37,782 nt of DNA from a virus: positions 1-37,782 of the IMG/VR virus record IMGVR_UViG_3300028008_000041, one strand, 5' to 3'. Both the position numbers and the translations under genes were made by a program. A model generated the notes under the pieces. It saw nothing but the letters and a program-made list of their open reading frames with translations. It was not told the origin of the DNA and searched no databases. This document shows, one piece after another, positions 7,881-17,800 of this stretch. The number at the start of each line of letters is the position of its first letter. Position 1 is the stretch's first letter.

Positions 7881-8450
7881 ATGACTTATGGATTTGCATT
7901 AGGTAACGGCCGCAGTAGGCAAAAGATAAACGTACAGAAAATAAGAAAGTACGGCCTTGTTGCTGGGTGTAATAGAATATACGAAGAAGAAGCAGTTGAC
8001 ATACTTGTGGCCACAGACAGACAGATGGCAAAGGAAATTGAAGATACTAGGTATGGGCTAACACATGAGTTTTGGACACGCAGACCAAGACCTGATACAG
8101 GTTCTAGAAAGTTAGAAAGACCAACATACGGTTATTCGTCAGGGCCTGCTTCTATTGCTTTGCTCTGTGAAAAAGGATGTACTAAAATTTATTTGTTAGG
8201 TTTTGATCTTGGGTCACCCGATCAATATGTTAATAATTTATATGCTGGCACAGCTCACTACAAAACAACAGACATGAAACCTACCTACTACGGCAATTGG
8301 ACCAAGCAACTACAGCAAGTATGCGATAGATGGAGCAATAATACATTCTATAGAGTAATGGGTCCTGAAAGTACTTGTTATGATTTTGAAAGAGCAAATA
8401 TCATTGATATAGATATAAGCAAGTTTACAACTATGATAAATAGTTTATAA
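7881..8450 (+). CDS. Rossmann-type DUF115/sialyltransferase-like protein (copy 1)
   Basis: A 189-aa soluble protein. The N terminus is a beta-strand plus Gly loop (FALGNGRSR, 5-13), followed by VDILVATDRQM and, after ~90 residues, an SSGPASIALL segment and KIYLLGFDLG. This pattern (Gly-x-Gly-x-Ser near the N terminus, later hhLLGFD) is seen in DUF115/MptE-like and sialyltransferase-like Rossmann proteins that act on sugar-nucleotides or nucleotide donors. It shares this architecture with the gene at 23091. Role unknown: it could modify virion or host-surface glycans. It lies directly after a regulatory hairpin and before the first fibre gene. Family assignment is a motif-level judgement. Confidence 0.6.
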   Translation: MTYGFALGNGRSRQKINVQKIRKYGLVAGCNRIYEEEAVDILVATDRQMAKEIEDTRYGLTHEFWTRRPRPDTGSRKLERPTYGYSSGPASIALLCEKGCTKIYLLGFDLGSPDQYVNNLYAGTAHYKTTDMKPTYYGNWTKQLQQVCDRWSNNTFYRVMGPESTCYDFERANIIDIDISKFTTMINSL

Positions 8451-8462
8451 TAGGATAAAACT

Positions 8463-9089
8463 ATGAGTGCAAATAAAAGAATATCGGGTGATTACAATAT
8501 TGAAACTATAAGTGGTAATGTTGCTATTACCTCTGATGTTATTATATCTGGAAACTTAACAGTCAGTGGTGCCCAAACAGAAGTTACTTCAACAAATACG
8601 AATATTACAGACAGGGTTATTACACTTAACGACGGTGAGCTAGGTGCTGGAGTTACAGGAGTTCGGTCAGGGATTGAAGTTGATAGAGGTACATCAACAA
8701 ATGCTCGATTCGTTTATGATGAAGCAACTGATGCTTGGCAACTAGATGACGGGTCTGGATCATTAGTTCCAGTAGTACAATCAGTTACAGGACTTACTGA
8801 AGTTGTAGATGACACTAGTCCACAACTTGGCGGAGACTTAGATGTTAATGGAAACAAGATTGGTCAAGCAAGTGCAGATGTAACAATACTAGCAGAAGAA
8901 GTTAATTTAGATGCAGACGCAGTTAGGATTTTAAATAACCCAGGTACTCCTAGTTCTGAAGCAGGATATAACAAATTATATGCCGCAACACCAGCAAGTG
9001 GCGGAACAGGATTATTTGTTACTAATAGCACAGCAACCGAAGAATTAGTAAGCAAATCAAAAGCCATAGTATTTGGCATAATATTTTAG
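8463..9089 (+). CDS. Short tail-fibre-like structural protein
   Basis: 208 aa, Thr/Val/Asn/Gly-rich and beta-structured. Residues ~25-100 carry the module ISGNLTVSGAQTEVTSTNTN, then ITDRVITLNDGE and FVYDEATDAWQL. The 1508-aa fibre at 14882 has two copies of this unit. A second half contains SPQLGGDLDVNGNKI, a motif common in phage fibres, and a hydrophobic C terminus. AGGA sits 5-9 bases before the ATG. Probably a fibre or adhesin of the distal tail; exact position unknown. Confidence 0.75.
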   Translation: MSANKRISGDYNIETISGNVAITSDVIISGNLTVSGAQTEVTSTNTNITDRVITLNDGELGAGVTGVRSGIEVDRGTSTNARFVYDEATDAWQLDDGSGSLVPVVQSVTGLTEVVDDTSPQLGGDLDVNGNKIGQASADVTILAEEVNLDADAVRILNNPGTPSSEAGYNKLYAATPASGGTGLFVTNSTATEELVSKSKAIVFGIIF

Positions 9090-9099
9090 GAAATAATAA

Positions 9100-9414
9100 A
9101 TGGCACTTACAACCAATTTAATAGCAGATTCAGCAACCACAGTATACACATCAAGTGGAACAACAGCGTTGACTTATCTATCTATTACAAACTATACAGC
9201 ATCTGCAGTGGATGTAGATTTACATATTGTACCTAGTGGTGATTCAGCAGGAGATGCAAATCTTGTTGCAAAAGAATTAACAATTGATGCAAAAGATACA
9301 TTTTACTTTTATGGTGGCGGAGAAAAGTTGTTATTAGATGCTTCGGACTTTATTAGTGCGACAGCAAATACAGCTACATCATTAAACTGTGTAGTTTCAT
9401 ATACAACAATTTAA
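9100..9414 (+). CDS. Small putative virion structural protein
   Basis: 104 aa, beta-rich, single-domain: a Thr/Ser/Ala N terminus (LIADSATTVYTSSG), a VDVDLHIVPSGDSAGDANL strand pair, then TIDAKDTFYFYGGGEKLLL and a Cys-containing last strand. Small proteins of this pattern occur beside fibre genes in marine myoviruses. AGGAAATAATAA before the ATG provides the Shine-Dalgarno. Likely a virion component; no enzymatic motif. Confidence 0.75.
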   Translation: MALTTNLIADSATTVYTSSGTTALTYLSITNYTASAVDVDLHIVPSGDSAGDANLVAKELTIDAKDTFYFYGGGEKLLLDASDFISATANTATSLNCVVSYTTI

Positions 9415-9420
9415 TATATA

Positions 9421-9837
9421 ATGGGAAGATTTTTAAAAATCACAAAACCCCTAGGAGGCTCATTAGCCCAGGCTGTAGAAATACCAGCTGGATCAAGTGC
9501 GGCAAGACCAGTAACACCTAAGTCAGGTGCTATTCGATTTAATACAGAAATTGCTCAAATTGAATTGTTTAACGGAACTGAGTTTGTAGCACAAGCAAAA
9601 GTAGGTGAAGTTGATTTAACTATTGACAGCTTCACTGGAGATGGAACAACAACCACTTTCACAATGGCTCAAGAGCCATCCCATGCAAGACAGATTATGG
9701 TATTCATTGGATCTGTTTTTCAAGACTATGCTACGGCATATACAGTACTAGAAGACGACATTACATTTACATCAGCACCTCCTACAGGTGAAACAATTAA
9801 TGTTATACACGGTCTTGGTAGTACAGACACTGCTTAA
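9421..9837 (+). CDS. Small fibre-module protein with DGTTT-type beta module
   Basis: 138 aa made of two modules. The first (~20-60) is SSAARPVTPKSGAIRFNTEI with IELFNGTEFVA, the 'RPxxPxxGxIRxNxxT...YxGxxW' unit. The second (~70-130) is SFTGDGTTTTFTMAQEP, then a VFIGSVFQD strand and ITFTSAPPTGETINVIHG. The same pair of units recurs in the genes at 13391 and 14882. The ATG comes six bases after the preceding stop with no clear Shine-Dalgarno, so coupling is likely. Probably a fibre-tip or adaptor protein. Confidence 0.75.
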   Translation: MGRFLKITKPLGGSLAQAVEIPAGSSAARPVTPKSGAIRFNTEIAQIELFNGTEFVAQAKVGEVDLTIDSFTGDGTTTTFTMAQEPSHARQIMVFIGSVFQDYATAYTVLEDDITFTSAPPTGETINVIHGLGSTDTA

Positions 9838-9846
9838 TCAATTCAG

Positions 9847-9854
9847 ATAAATAA
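9847..9854 (+). promoter_or_regulatory. T4-type late promoter variant (ATAAATAA)
   Basis: CAGATAAATAAAC precedes the 1148-aa gene. It would give an unusually long leader of about 86 nt (ca. 9859-9944) with several short inverted repeats and an AAGGAGA Shine-Dalgarno at 9934-9940. Confidence 0.5.
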
Positions 9855-9944
9855 ACACATAAGCAACATTTCGTTGTGGACAGACCGAGGTAAACCTGCG
9901 AATGAACAAGGTTATCCGTGAAACACGGAGGATAAGGAGACAGT

Positions 9945-12900
9945 ATGGCTATAGGCCGAATATCTGGACGCATGCTCAAGGACGACCTTGCTCGTGACAC
10001 CAGTCTAACATTTGACACAGATACACTAGCTATTGATTACACCAATGATCGAGTTGGAGTAGGCACGGCTACACCTAGTACTCCGTTAGAAGTAGTTGGC
10101 GATTCAAAGCTGGCTAATATCTCAATATCAAACAACACAATTTCATCAACGGTAACAAATGCAAATATTGTATTATCGCCTGACGGTACAGGTAATATTA
10201 GTGTTGATACAAATATTATTAATAATTGTGTTGACCCAGTTCAAGACCAAGACGTGGCTACAAAGATATATGTTGACACCCAAGTAGGCGGAGCGTCGCA
10301 GATTGGTAATGCAATAAACTTAGGTACTGCCGCCGATGGATCGTTAACAACAGACGGTGCATATATTAATTGGACAACATCAACAAAAGTCACTGATGCT
10401 ATAGATGATTTAAATGAAGTAGTTGAAAATGTAAGAAATAATACATTTGTTAAAGAAGTAGATTTTTCAGCAGATGTAACAAGTGGTGGTGCTGGCACAA
10501 CAGTAACACTAACTATCACAGCAACAGGAAATGCTAACAGATACACTATTGTTTGGGGCGACGGTGATACAACAACAGCTACCACAGATTCAACACCAAC
10601 ACATACATATGCAACAAACTCAGGATCACCGTTTGATGTTACAGTAACAGCATTTAATAATTTAGGGTCAGGTTCAGGATCAACAGCAAGTAAGACTAGA
10701 GAAAACTATATTAATATATTTACATCTGACCCTGTAGTAAGTTTTGCGATATATGCCGCTTCGAGTGGCGGATCACCAATAAACTATTGGGATGATGGGG
10801 CCACAGTTTATCTAGATAATAATACAACAAACATCGGCGGAGCAACTGTACAATATACGATTGATTGGGGCGACAGCGAAAGCGATGATGTAATTACAGA
10901 CGATACTACAAACGGTGGATCACAAGGTAGTAGAATAGCACACACATTTACTGAATCAACAGAACAAGAACAACAAAGAACAGTTACAGTTACACTAGAC
11001 AGTCACTCAACAGCATTGCCAAGTGCGATACCAACTAATAGCACAGACGCAGTAGAAATATATGACACACATACACCAACTGTGACGTTAGATGATAACT
11101 CAGGAGTCAACGAAGAAGGAACTTCCGGACACGTTGTTACACTAACAAATAATACAGAAAACACAATTGGTAGTTATGCAACATATGGCACACAATACCA
11201 ATACCAATGGGGCGACGGAACAGCATCAACAACTATAAATGTAGGTTCAAGTAGCAACGGAGATACAGGCGGAACAATTAATCACACATTTGCATTAAGT
11301 TCAAGTGATCAGGCAAATGGAACAGCAAGAGATTATACAGGTAATATTAGAGTTATCTCAAATCACACAAGTTCACCTTTTGTAAGTTCAGACTTTACAG
11401 TTCACGTTGAACCAGATGTTAGAGCAAACATATCAGGAACAGCAGTTACAACATCAGACAGAAGTGGTGACAACATCTATGACTTGTATGATGGAGTAGA
11501 TTATAATAGTGTTAACCGTGCATTAGTGAGAGTAACAAATACCTCACAGAATGCAGATAGCTATACATATGATTGGGCAGATACTAGTTCAAACGATTCA
11601 GTAACTGAAGATGGAAGTTCAGCAGGATCAATAGGTGCTACATTAGATCATGACTTTACTGGAGAATCAATAGGTAATTATAACCTAACATTTACGGCCG
11701 TAGGTACACCAGACATTACAGCACAAACAGATGTTGACACAGGAATAACATTCCAATTAAATGCAGTACCAAGTGCTCCTACTAGCTTATCAGGATTTAG
11801 TTTAAGCCTAGCAGATAGTTATCAAGGTACTAGTCCTAAACTGACAGCAGGCTTTACAGATAATTCGGATGCTAACGAATTATCAGCAGGTGACAGTTTA
11901 ACGTCATCTACAGTAAGAAGATATACATCAGGTACTATTGACACTAATGTAGTTAATAATGCGTACAACGGGCTTACAGGCACGTTAACAGCTAAAGTAA
12001 ATGGCGTTGATAAAGGTAATAAAACATTTACAACTGCAACAGGCGAAAACGGAACGTTCACAAGTTTGGTAGTATCAGGACAACTTGATGCTAACGACAG
12101 CATATCAGGATCAACATATCCAACAGGTTTTTATCAAACGTTCGACGCTAAAATTACACAGGCATTGTCAAGTTATACAGTAGGTGCCAATGACGAAAGA
12201 CTAGAACATTCAACTACAGGTAACACAAACTATGTTAACATAGTCTATGATGATGTTACTTCAACTCCAACAATTGGAAGTGGAGCAGGTACACTAGCAG
12301 AAGGTACTGGTGGAACTAAACGATATGTTTCGGGCATTCCTTATTACAATTCAGGTAGCCCAACAGTAGTATTAACAGGTGTCCAAGTTAATAATCTAAC
12401 AGGACAAGCATATTCAGATGTTTCAAATCCTGTAGAAGTTGACACCGGCGCTAACCAAGAATCAACATCATCATCAGGTACTGTAAATACTGATTACACC
12501 TATGCAGACATAGATGGTTCGCCAACGATGTTAACAGGTAGTATTCCAAATGTAGATGTTGGTGTAGCAAGTGCGTACACATTAGGTTCTCTAACAGTTC
12601 CAATTACTTCGAGTTCAGTGAGAACAGTAGACAGAGTTCGAGTTCGTGCTAGAAACTGTAATGGTGTAGGCGGCTATATAACTAACACAACAAACATTAA
12701 CGTACATAAATCAGCACAGTCAGGCATATCAGAAATACTAATACCAGTGAGTGATAGTTTAGGTGCTGGCTTTGATGATGACGGCTTAAGAATATTTGAC
12801 TTTAGTGGAGATACTACAGACACACCAAGTTACACAGGGTCAACAAACTTTTACACAAGCTCGCCATATACTGAAGCAAGTGATCCAGGCGTTGAAGGAA

Positions 12901-13391
12901 CAAAAGAAGCAACTATACGTTTAGGTGTTTTAGCACATAATGTTGTTGATTACTCAACAGGATACTTACCAGTAGGTCCAGACAGAAGTGGAGACACAGG
13001 AACACAATACTTTACGTTTGCATTCAGAAGAACAACAATGGCTAACTTTGATTTAAACATTACATCATCAGGGGTAGCAGGTGTTTGGATAGCGGCTCCA
13101 GGAACTGGAATTGATTCAGCTTCAGGATTAAATGGCTGGGTACGTGCAGATACTACATATGGCGGCTCAGGTGTACCAGGATCAAACACAGGTGCTGGAG
13201 GTAACGGCTCAGATGGCTGTGCGTTTACTTCAGGCGATAGAATAGCAACAGGAACAAGTTTATCAGGTGGTTATACAATGACACTAGGTAGTGAGAACGG
13301 AACAAATGCTACAGGCAATGTTGTACTAGTCCGTATAGCACTAACATCAGGGCAAAGTGTAACAGCATTATCAGTGGGGGTAGCTAGCTAA
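9945..13391 (+). CDS. Giant PKD/Ig-like-domain virion protein
   Basis: 1148 aa. The N terminus (MAIGRISGRMLKDDLARDTS, then RVGVGTATPSTPLEVVG) is the attachment-type N terminus seen in marine phage fibre proteins. From ~173 to ~600 there are about four tandem PKD-like units, each with a W-G/A-D-x core (VWGDGDTTT, DWGDSESDD, QWGDGTAST, DWADTSSND) and ending in HTY/HTF/HDF. The middle (~600-900) is Thr/Ser/Gly-rich beta sequence. The C-terminal ~150 residues (FRRTTMANFDLNITSSGVAG, then GLNGWVRADTTYGG) look like a globular tip. PKD and Ig-like domains on phage structural proteins are generally linked to weak surface binding. Fibre or whisker role is inferred; its TAA stop overlaps the next ATG (TAATG). 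Confidence 0.8.
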   Translation: MAIGRISGRMLKDDLARDTSLTFDTDTLAIDYTNDRVGVGTATPSTPLEVVGDSKLANISISNNTISSTVTNANIVLSPDGTGNISVDTNIINNCVDPVQDQDVATKIYVDTQVGGASQIGNAINLGTAADGSLTTDGAYINWTTSTKVTDAIDDLNEVVENVRNNTFVKEVDFSADVTSGGAGTTVTLTITATGNANRYTIVWGDGDTTTATTDSTPTHTYATNSGSPFDVTVTAFNNLGSGSGSTASKTRENYINIFTSDPVVSFAIYAASSGGSPINYWDDGATVYLDNNTTNIGGATVQYTIDWGDSESDDVITDDTTNGGSQGSRIAHTFTESTEQEQQRTVTVTLDSHSTALPSAIPTNSTDAVEIYDTHTPTVTLDDNSGVNEEGTSGHVVTLTNNTENTIGSYATYGTQYQYQWGDGTASTTINVGSSSNGDTGGTINHTFALSSSDQANGTARDYTGNIRVISNHTSSPFVSSDFTVHVEPDVRANISGTAVTTSDRSGDNIYDLYDGVDYNSVNRALVRVTNTSQNADSYTYDWADTSSNDSVTEDGSSAGSIGATLDHDFTGESIGNYNLTFTAVGTPDITAQTDVDTGITFQLNAVPSAPTSLSGFSLSLADSYQGTSPKLTAGFTDNSDANELSAGDSLTSSTVRRYTSGTIDTNVVNNAYNGLTGTLTAKVNGVDKGNKTFTTATGENGTFTSLVVSGQLDANDSISGSTYPTGFYQTFDAKITQALSSYTVGANDERLEHSTTGNTNYVNIVYDDVTSTPTIGSGAGTLAEGTGGTKRYVSGIPYYNSGSPTVVLTGVQVNNLTGQAYSDVSNPVEVDTGANQESTSSSGTVNTDYTYADIDGSPTMLTGSIPNVDVGVASAYTLGSLTVPITSSSVRTVDRVRVRARNCNGVGGYITNTTNINVHKSAQSGISEILIPVSDSLGAGFDDDGLRIFDFSGDTTDTPSYTGSTNFYTSSPYTEASDPGVEGTKEATIRLGVLAHNVVDYSTGYLPVGPDRSGDTGTQYFTFAFRRTTMANFDLNITSSGVAGVWIAAPGTGIDSASGLNGWVRADTTYGGSGVPGSNTGAGGNGSDGCAFTSGDRIATGTSLSGGYTMTLGSENGTNATGNVVLVRIALTSGQSVTALSVGVAS

Positions 13392-14638
13392 TGGCAATTC
13401 AAGATACCCAGAAAATTGATTACCTTTGGAAGAAGCTAGGTTACGGTGCTACTAAAACTGATACTAACGCTAGCAAAAAAGCTCCTAACGAAGCTATAGC
13501 ATCACCACTTATACTACGTGGCGATAAAGTATGGCAACAAGCAGGTGATATTCCATCAGTTATGCCAAGCTCGTCATCAGGAGTAGTCACAGTATATCCT
13601 ACATCAGCACCAGACGAAACAACACTTGACGGTACAGCTACAGCGAATAGATCTTGGAAAACAGGACTAACAGATTGGATACCACCAGAGCTAGGATCCA
13701 CATATCAAGCAAAAGTGTACATACATACTTCAGGTGATGCCACAGGTGCAACAGGTGGAGATCAAGTGTTTGCTACAGGCTCGGGCAATGATGACGAATG
13801 GTTCTTTGATTACCAATCAGGTGTCTTACATTTTATTGGTGATAACTTACCTGATGGTATTAGCTTTACAGGTAAGTCAGTTTACATATCAGGTGCTAGG
13901 TATACTGGTACATTTGGTGTTGGAGCAGTTGCTGGTGAAGACACCACTATAGGTAATTTAACTGTTTCAGATACCACAGTAACATCTACAACACCAGGAG
14001 ATGATATAACATTAGATGCTGAAACAGGAACACTTGTAATAGCTGGAACAGATGGATTTATAATACCAGTAGGAACAACGGGCGAAAGACCCGGTTCACC
14101 TACTACTGGACAACTACGCCTTAACTCATCCACTGGCGATTTAGAATTTTATGACGGTGCAAATTGGGAAGGTGCCAATGATAACTCGTCAGCAATCACT
14201 AGTGAAAAGTTTGACGGAGATAGTACAACAACTGCATTTACTCTCTCAAACTCCGCAACAACCGAAACAGTTTTTGTAAGTATTAACGGTGTGATACAAT
14301 TACCTACAACAGCTTATTCAGTATCAGGAACAACACTTACTTTTACAGAAGCACCTGGATCTAATGATAAAATTGAAGTTAGACAGGTAGCACAATCACG
14401 ATCAGTATCGGCATTAACTAACAGTGCAGGTACTGCTTATATTGAAACAAACAGTGATGCAACTGTTGATATTGTAGCAACAGAAGTAAATCTAACAGGC
14501 ATTATTAAACAACCACAGGCAACCAAAGCCGCAGACGCCACAGGTACAACAGGACAAATTGCTTGGGATTCAGATTACATTTATATTTGTACTGCTACAA
14601 ACACCTGGAAAAGAGTTGCACTAACTGGCGGCTATTAA
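13391..14638 (+). CDS. Tail-fibre/adhesin protein with shared modules
   Basis: 415 aa starting at the ATG that overlaps the previous stop (TAATG), implying coupled translation. The N-terminal ~170 residues (MAIQDTQKIDYLWKKLGYG, later FFDYQSGVLHFIGDN and VYISGARYTG) form a conserved structural head. Residues ~215-260 hold the RPGSPTTGQLRLN...LEFYDGANWEG unit; ~270-335 the FDGDSTTTAFTLS...IEVRQ unit; a short ending has GTTGQIAWDSDYIYICT and TWKRVAL, a common C-terminal fibre motif. Soluble and beta-rich. Probably a trimeric or multimeric fibre subunit; receptor unknown. Confidence 0.8.
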   Translation: MAIQDTQKIDYLWKKLGYGATKTDTNASKKAPNEAIASPLILRGDKVWQQAGDIPSVMPSSSSGVVTVYPTSAPDETTLDGTATANRSWKTGLTDWIPPELGSTYQAKVYIHTSGDATGATGGDQVFATGSGNDDEWFFDYQSGVLHFIGDNLPDGISFTGKSVYISGARYTGTFGVGAVAGEDTTIGNLTVSDTTVTSTTPGDDITLDAETGTLVIAGTDGFIIPVGTTGERPGSPTTGQLRLNSSTGDLEFYDGANWEGANDNSSAITSEKFDGDSTTTAFTLSNSATTETVFVSINGVIQLPTTAYSVSGTTLTFTEAPGSNDKIEVRQVAQSRSVSALTNSAGTAYIETNSDATVDIVATEVNLTGIIKQPQATKAADATGTTGQIAWDSDYIYICTATNTWKRVALTGGY

Positions 14639-14881
14639 TAAGTTATAATATACATATATTATAGCACTAATCTGCATTGTAAGTGCCATGCACGTTGATT
14701 CTTTAAAAATTCCTAGACAAAGTACCAAGATAACAAATTTACTCATTTGCGGTAAATATATGCAAAGAAAGAGTATTCACTCAATCTTTTACTTCGAAGT
14801 AGAAGACGCTATCTTCTGAAAACGAAGATTTCGTTATAAGAGTCAAAAGCTCTTAACATACATTTTATAGGAAATTTAAAA
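14639..14881 (+). promoter_or_regulatory. 243-base leader region with candidate late promoter and four hairpins
   Basis: No ORF is evident. A weak late element GTAAATAT lies at 14752-14759. Downstream are four short perfect or near-perfect inverted repeats: 14786-14805 (8-bp stem, UCGA loop, one G-U), 14801-14817 (6 bp), 14821-14835 (6 bp, GAT loop) and 14837-14855 (6 bp). The first two overlap and so exclude each other. AGGA at 14869-14872 is the Shine-Dalgarno for the ATG at 14882 and is left unpaired. Confidence 0.5.
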
Positions 14882-17800
14882 ATGGCCGTAACAAGAATAC
14901 ACACAAACCAAATTGCAGATGGTGTTGTTACTAACGTTAAAATTGCCAATACGACGATTGAAGGCGGTAAGTTAGCTAATAGCTTAACTTATGGTTCTGA
15001 TTTAACAGTATCCGGTAACTTAATAGTTAATGGTACAACAACAACTGTTGATACGGTGAATACAACAATTGACGATCCAATTTTATTATTGGGTTCTAAT
15101 CAAACAGGCTCAGGTGCAGTTGACTTGGGTGTTTTAGGTGAACGTGGCGATGACACTAACGTGTTTATTGGTTATGATGAGTCAGATGACGAGTTCGTAG
15201 CGGCGCTTACATCATCAGCAGAATCTTCAACAACTGTTGCAATTACTGACTATGCAAACATGCACGTTGGCGGAATTGAAGCTGACGACAATGCAACAAT
15301 TGGCGGAACAGCAACAGTAACAGGTAATATTACAGGTGCTAACTTACTAACAGCAGGTGACGTTGAAGCAGTAAACGTTGACGCTTCAGGTACAGCTACC
15401 GTAGGTACACTAACAGACGGTACAGCTACACTAACAAGTGGTGCACTTTCAGGTGCTACAACAGGTGCATTTAGTGGCACAGTTACAGCAGGTGCATTTA
15501 ATGACGGTGCGGCTACATATGATGCTGGTACTATCACTTCAGGTGTCGCGGCAACATTCAGTGGAGCAGTTACAGGTGGTTCATTAACAGATGGCACAGC
15601 TACACTAACAAGTGGAGCATTATCAGGTGCTACAACACTTACAGCAAGTGGTGCAGTTACAGCTGGTTCACTTACAACAGCTGGTGCTTTAAATGCAGAT
15701 GGTGCTACAACACTAGGTGACTTGACAATTGATGGATCAAGCACAGTTGATATGGGTGCTAACAGAGTTACAAACTTAGCTACTCCAACTGCAACAGGTG
15801 ATGCGGCAACAAAATCATATGTTGACGGTTTACTATCTTCAGGTTTCACAGTTAGTGATTCAGAAGATACACCAAACACTTCAACAATATCACAAGGCGA
15901 TACTTTAACATTCGCTGGTGTTGCTAACGAAACAACAATGATTGTTGGTACAGACTCATTAACAGTAGGTCTAGTAGATAGCCCAACTGTGTCAGGTACA
16001 ATAACAGCAGGTACACTAACAGATGGTACAGCAACTATTACATCTGGTGCTATTGCTTCAGTTACAACGATTGGTGCTTCAGGTCAAATTACTGGTGGTA
16101 CACTAACTGATGGTACAGCTTCAATGAACTCAGGTGCATTAACAGGCGTTACAAATGCAACTGCTTCAGGTACAGTAACAGGTGGTACACTAACTGATGG
16201 TGCATTTAGCGTTACTTCAGGTGCAATCACAGGTGCAACAACTATTGCGGCAAGTTCAACTATCACAGCAACAGGTAACATTACTGGTGGTAACATACTT
16301 ACATCAGCACATGTTGGAGCGGCAACAGTTACAGCTTCGGGTGCAATTAATGGTGCAACAGTTACAACAACAGGTGCAGTTACAGCTGGTTCACTTACTA
16401 CAGCTGGTACACTTAACGCTGACGGCGCAACTACTTTAGGCGACCTAACAATTGATGGTACAAGTACTATTGATATGGGTGCTAACAGAGTTACTAATGT
16501 TGCTACTCCAACAGCATCAGGTGATGCAACAACTAAAGGTTATGTTGATGGTTTACTATCATCTGGTTTTACAATAACAGATGGTTCAACTACACAAACA
16601 GTCGCTCAAGGCGATACAGTAACATTTGCTGGTACAGCTAATGAAGTTAATGTTGCAGTTTCAGCAACAGATACATTAACAATTGGTTTACCAGATGACG
16701 TTGTTATTGGAAACGATTTAACAGTTACAGGTGACTTGGTTGTTCAAGGTACTACAACAACAGTTAACTCAACTACAACACAACTTGTTGATCCAATTCT
16801 ACAATTAGGTAGAGGAGCAGACAATGCGGCACTTACATCAAACGATGGTAAAGACCGTGGTATTTCAATGTACTACTACAACACTGAAGAAAGAGTTGCT
16901 TACATGGGTTGGGATGATCCAACAGATGAATTTAGATTCATACCAGACGCAACTATTACAACAGAAGCAGTTACCGGTGCATTAGGTACAGCTAACGTAG
17001 GTAAAGTACGTGTTGACAATATTGACATTGACGCAAACTTAATTACTGCTACTTCTGGAGATTTAGATCTTTCAGCGGCAGGTACAGGTAAAGTTACACT
17101 ACCAACAGGCAACGAACTAGTTATTGATGACATGGCAGATACTGCTATTTTATTCTCTAACAGTGGTGAAGTTACTGATAATGCAACTGACTTATCGTTT
17201 GACGGTACAGACTTAGATGCTAAAAACATTACTACTCCAGGTTACGTGACTGCTACAGGTACAGTAACAGGTTCTACATTAACTGACGGTACAGCAACAA
17301 TTACATCTGGTGCTATTGCTTCAGTTACAACAATTGGTGCTTCAGGTGCAGTTACAGCTGGTTCATTTACAACAGCTGGTGCGTTGAATGCAGACGGTGC
17401 TACAACATTAGGCGATCTAACAATTGACGGTTCAAGTACTGTTGATATGGGTGCTAATAGAGTAACAAACGTAGCGGCTCCAACTGCAACTACAGACGCA
17501 ACAACAAAAACATATGTTGATACAGCAGTTAGTAACGCAAGTACGTTTACAATTACAGACGGTGTTACATCAGATACAGTTACAATTGGTACTGATACAT
17601 TAACATTTGCTGATACTGCAAACGAAACAACAGTTACAGTTTCAGACAACACAGTTACAGTTGCATTACCAGATGACGTAACAATTGGCGATGCACTAAC
17701 AGTTACAGGTGCGGCAACAGTTGGTACTACTCTTGGTGTAACAGGTGCTACAACAGTAGCGGCAATTACAGCAAGTGGTCTAGCAAGTTTAGACGGTGGT

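Noticed and set aside
9902-9996. 31-codon ORF overlapping the start of the PKD-like gene
   Set aside because: No Shine-Dalgarno, out of frame with the main gene and no recognisable sequence.
14639-14881. tRNA or self-splicing intron in the longest non-coding gap
   Set aside because: The hairpins do not form a cloverleaf, no CCA/anticodon arm pattern is visible, and flanking genes are not split.
16197-16439. Plus-strand Gln/Leu-rich ORF inside the fibre gene
   Set aside because: Frame-shifted reading of the fibre repeat; no Shine-Dalgarno and pure low complexity.
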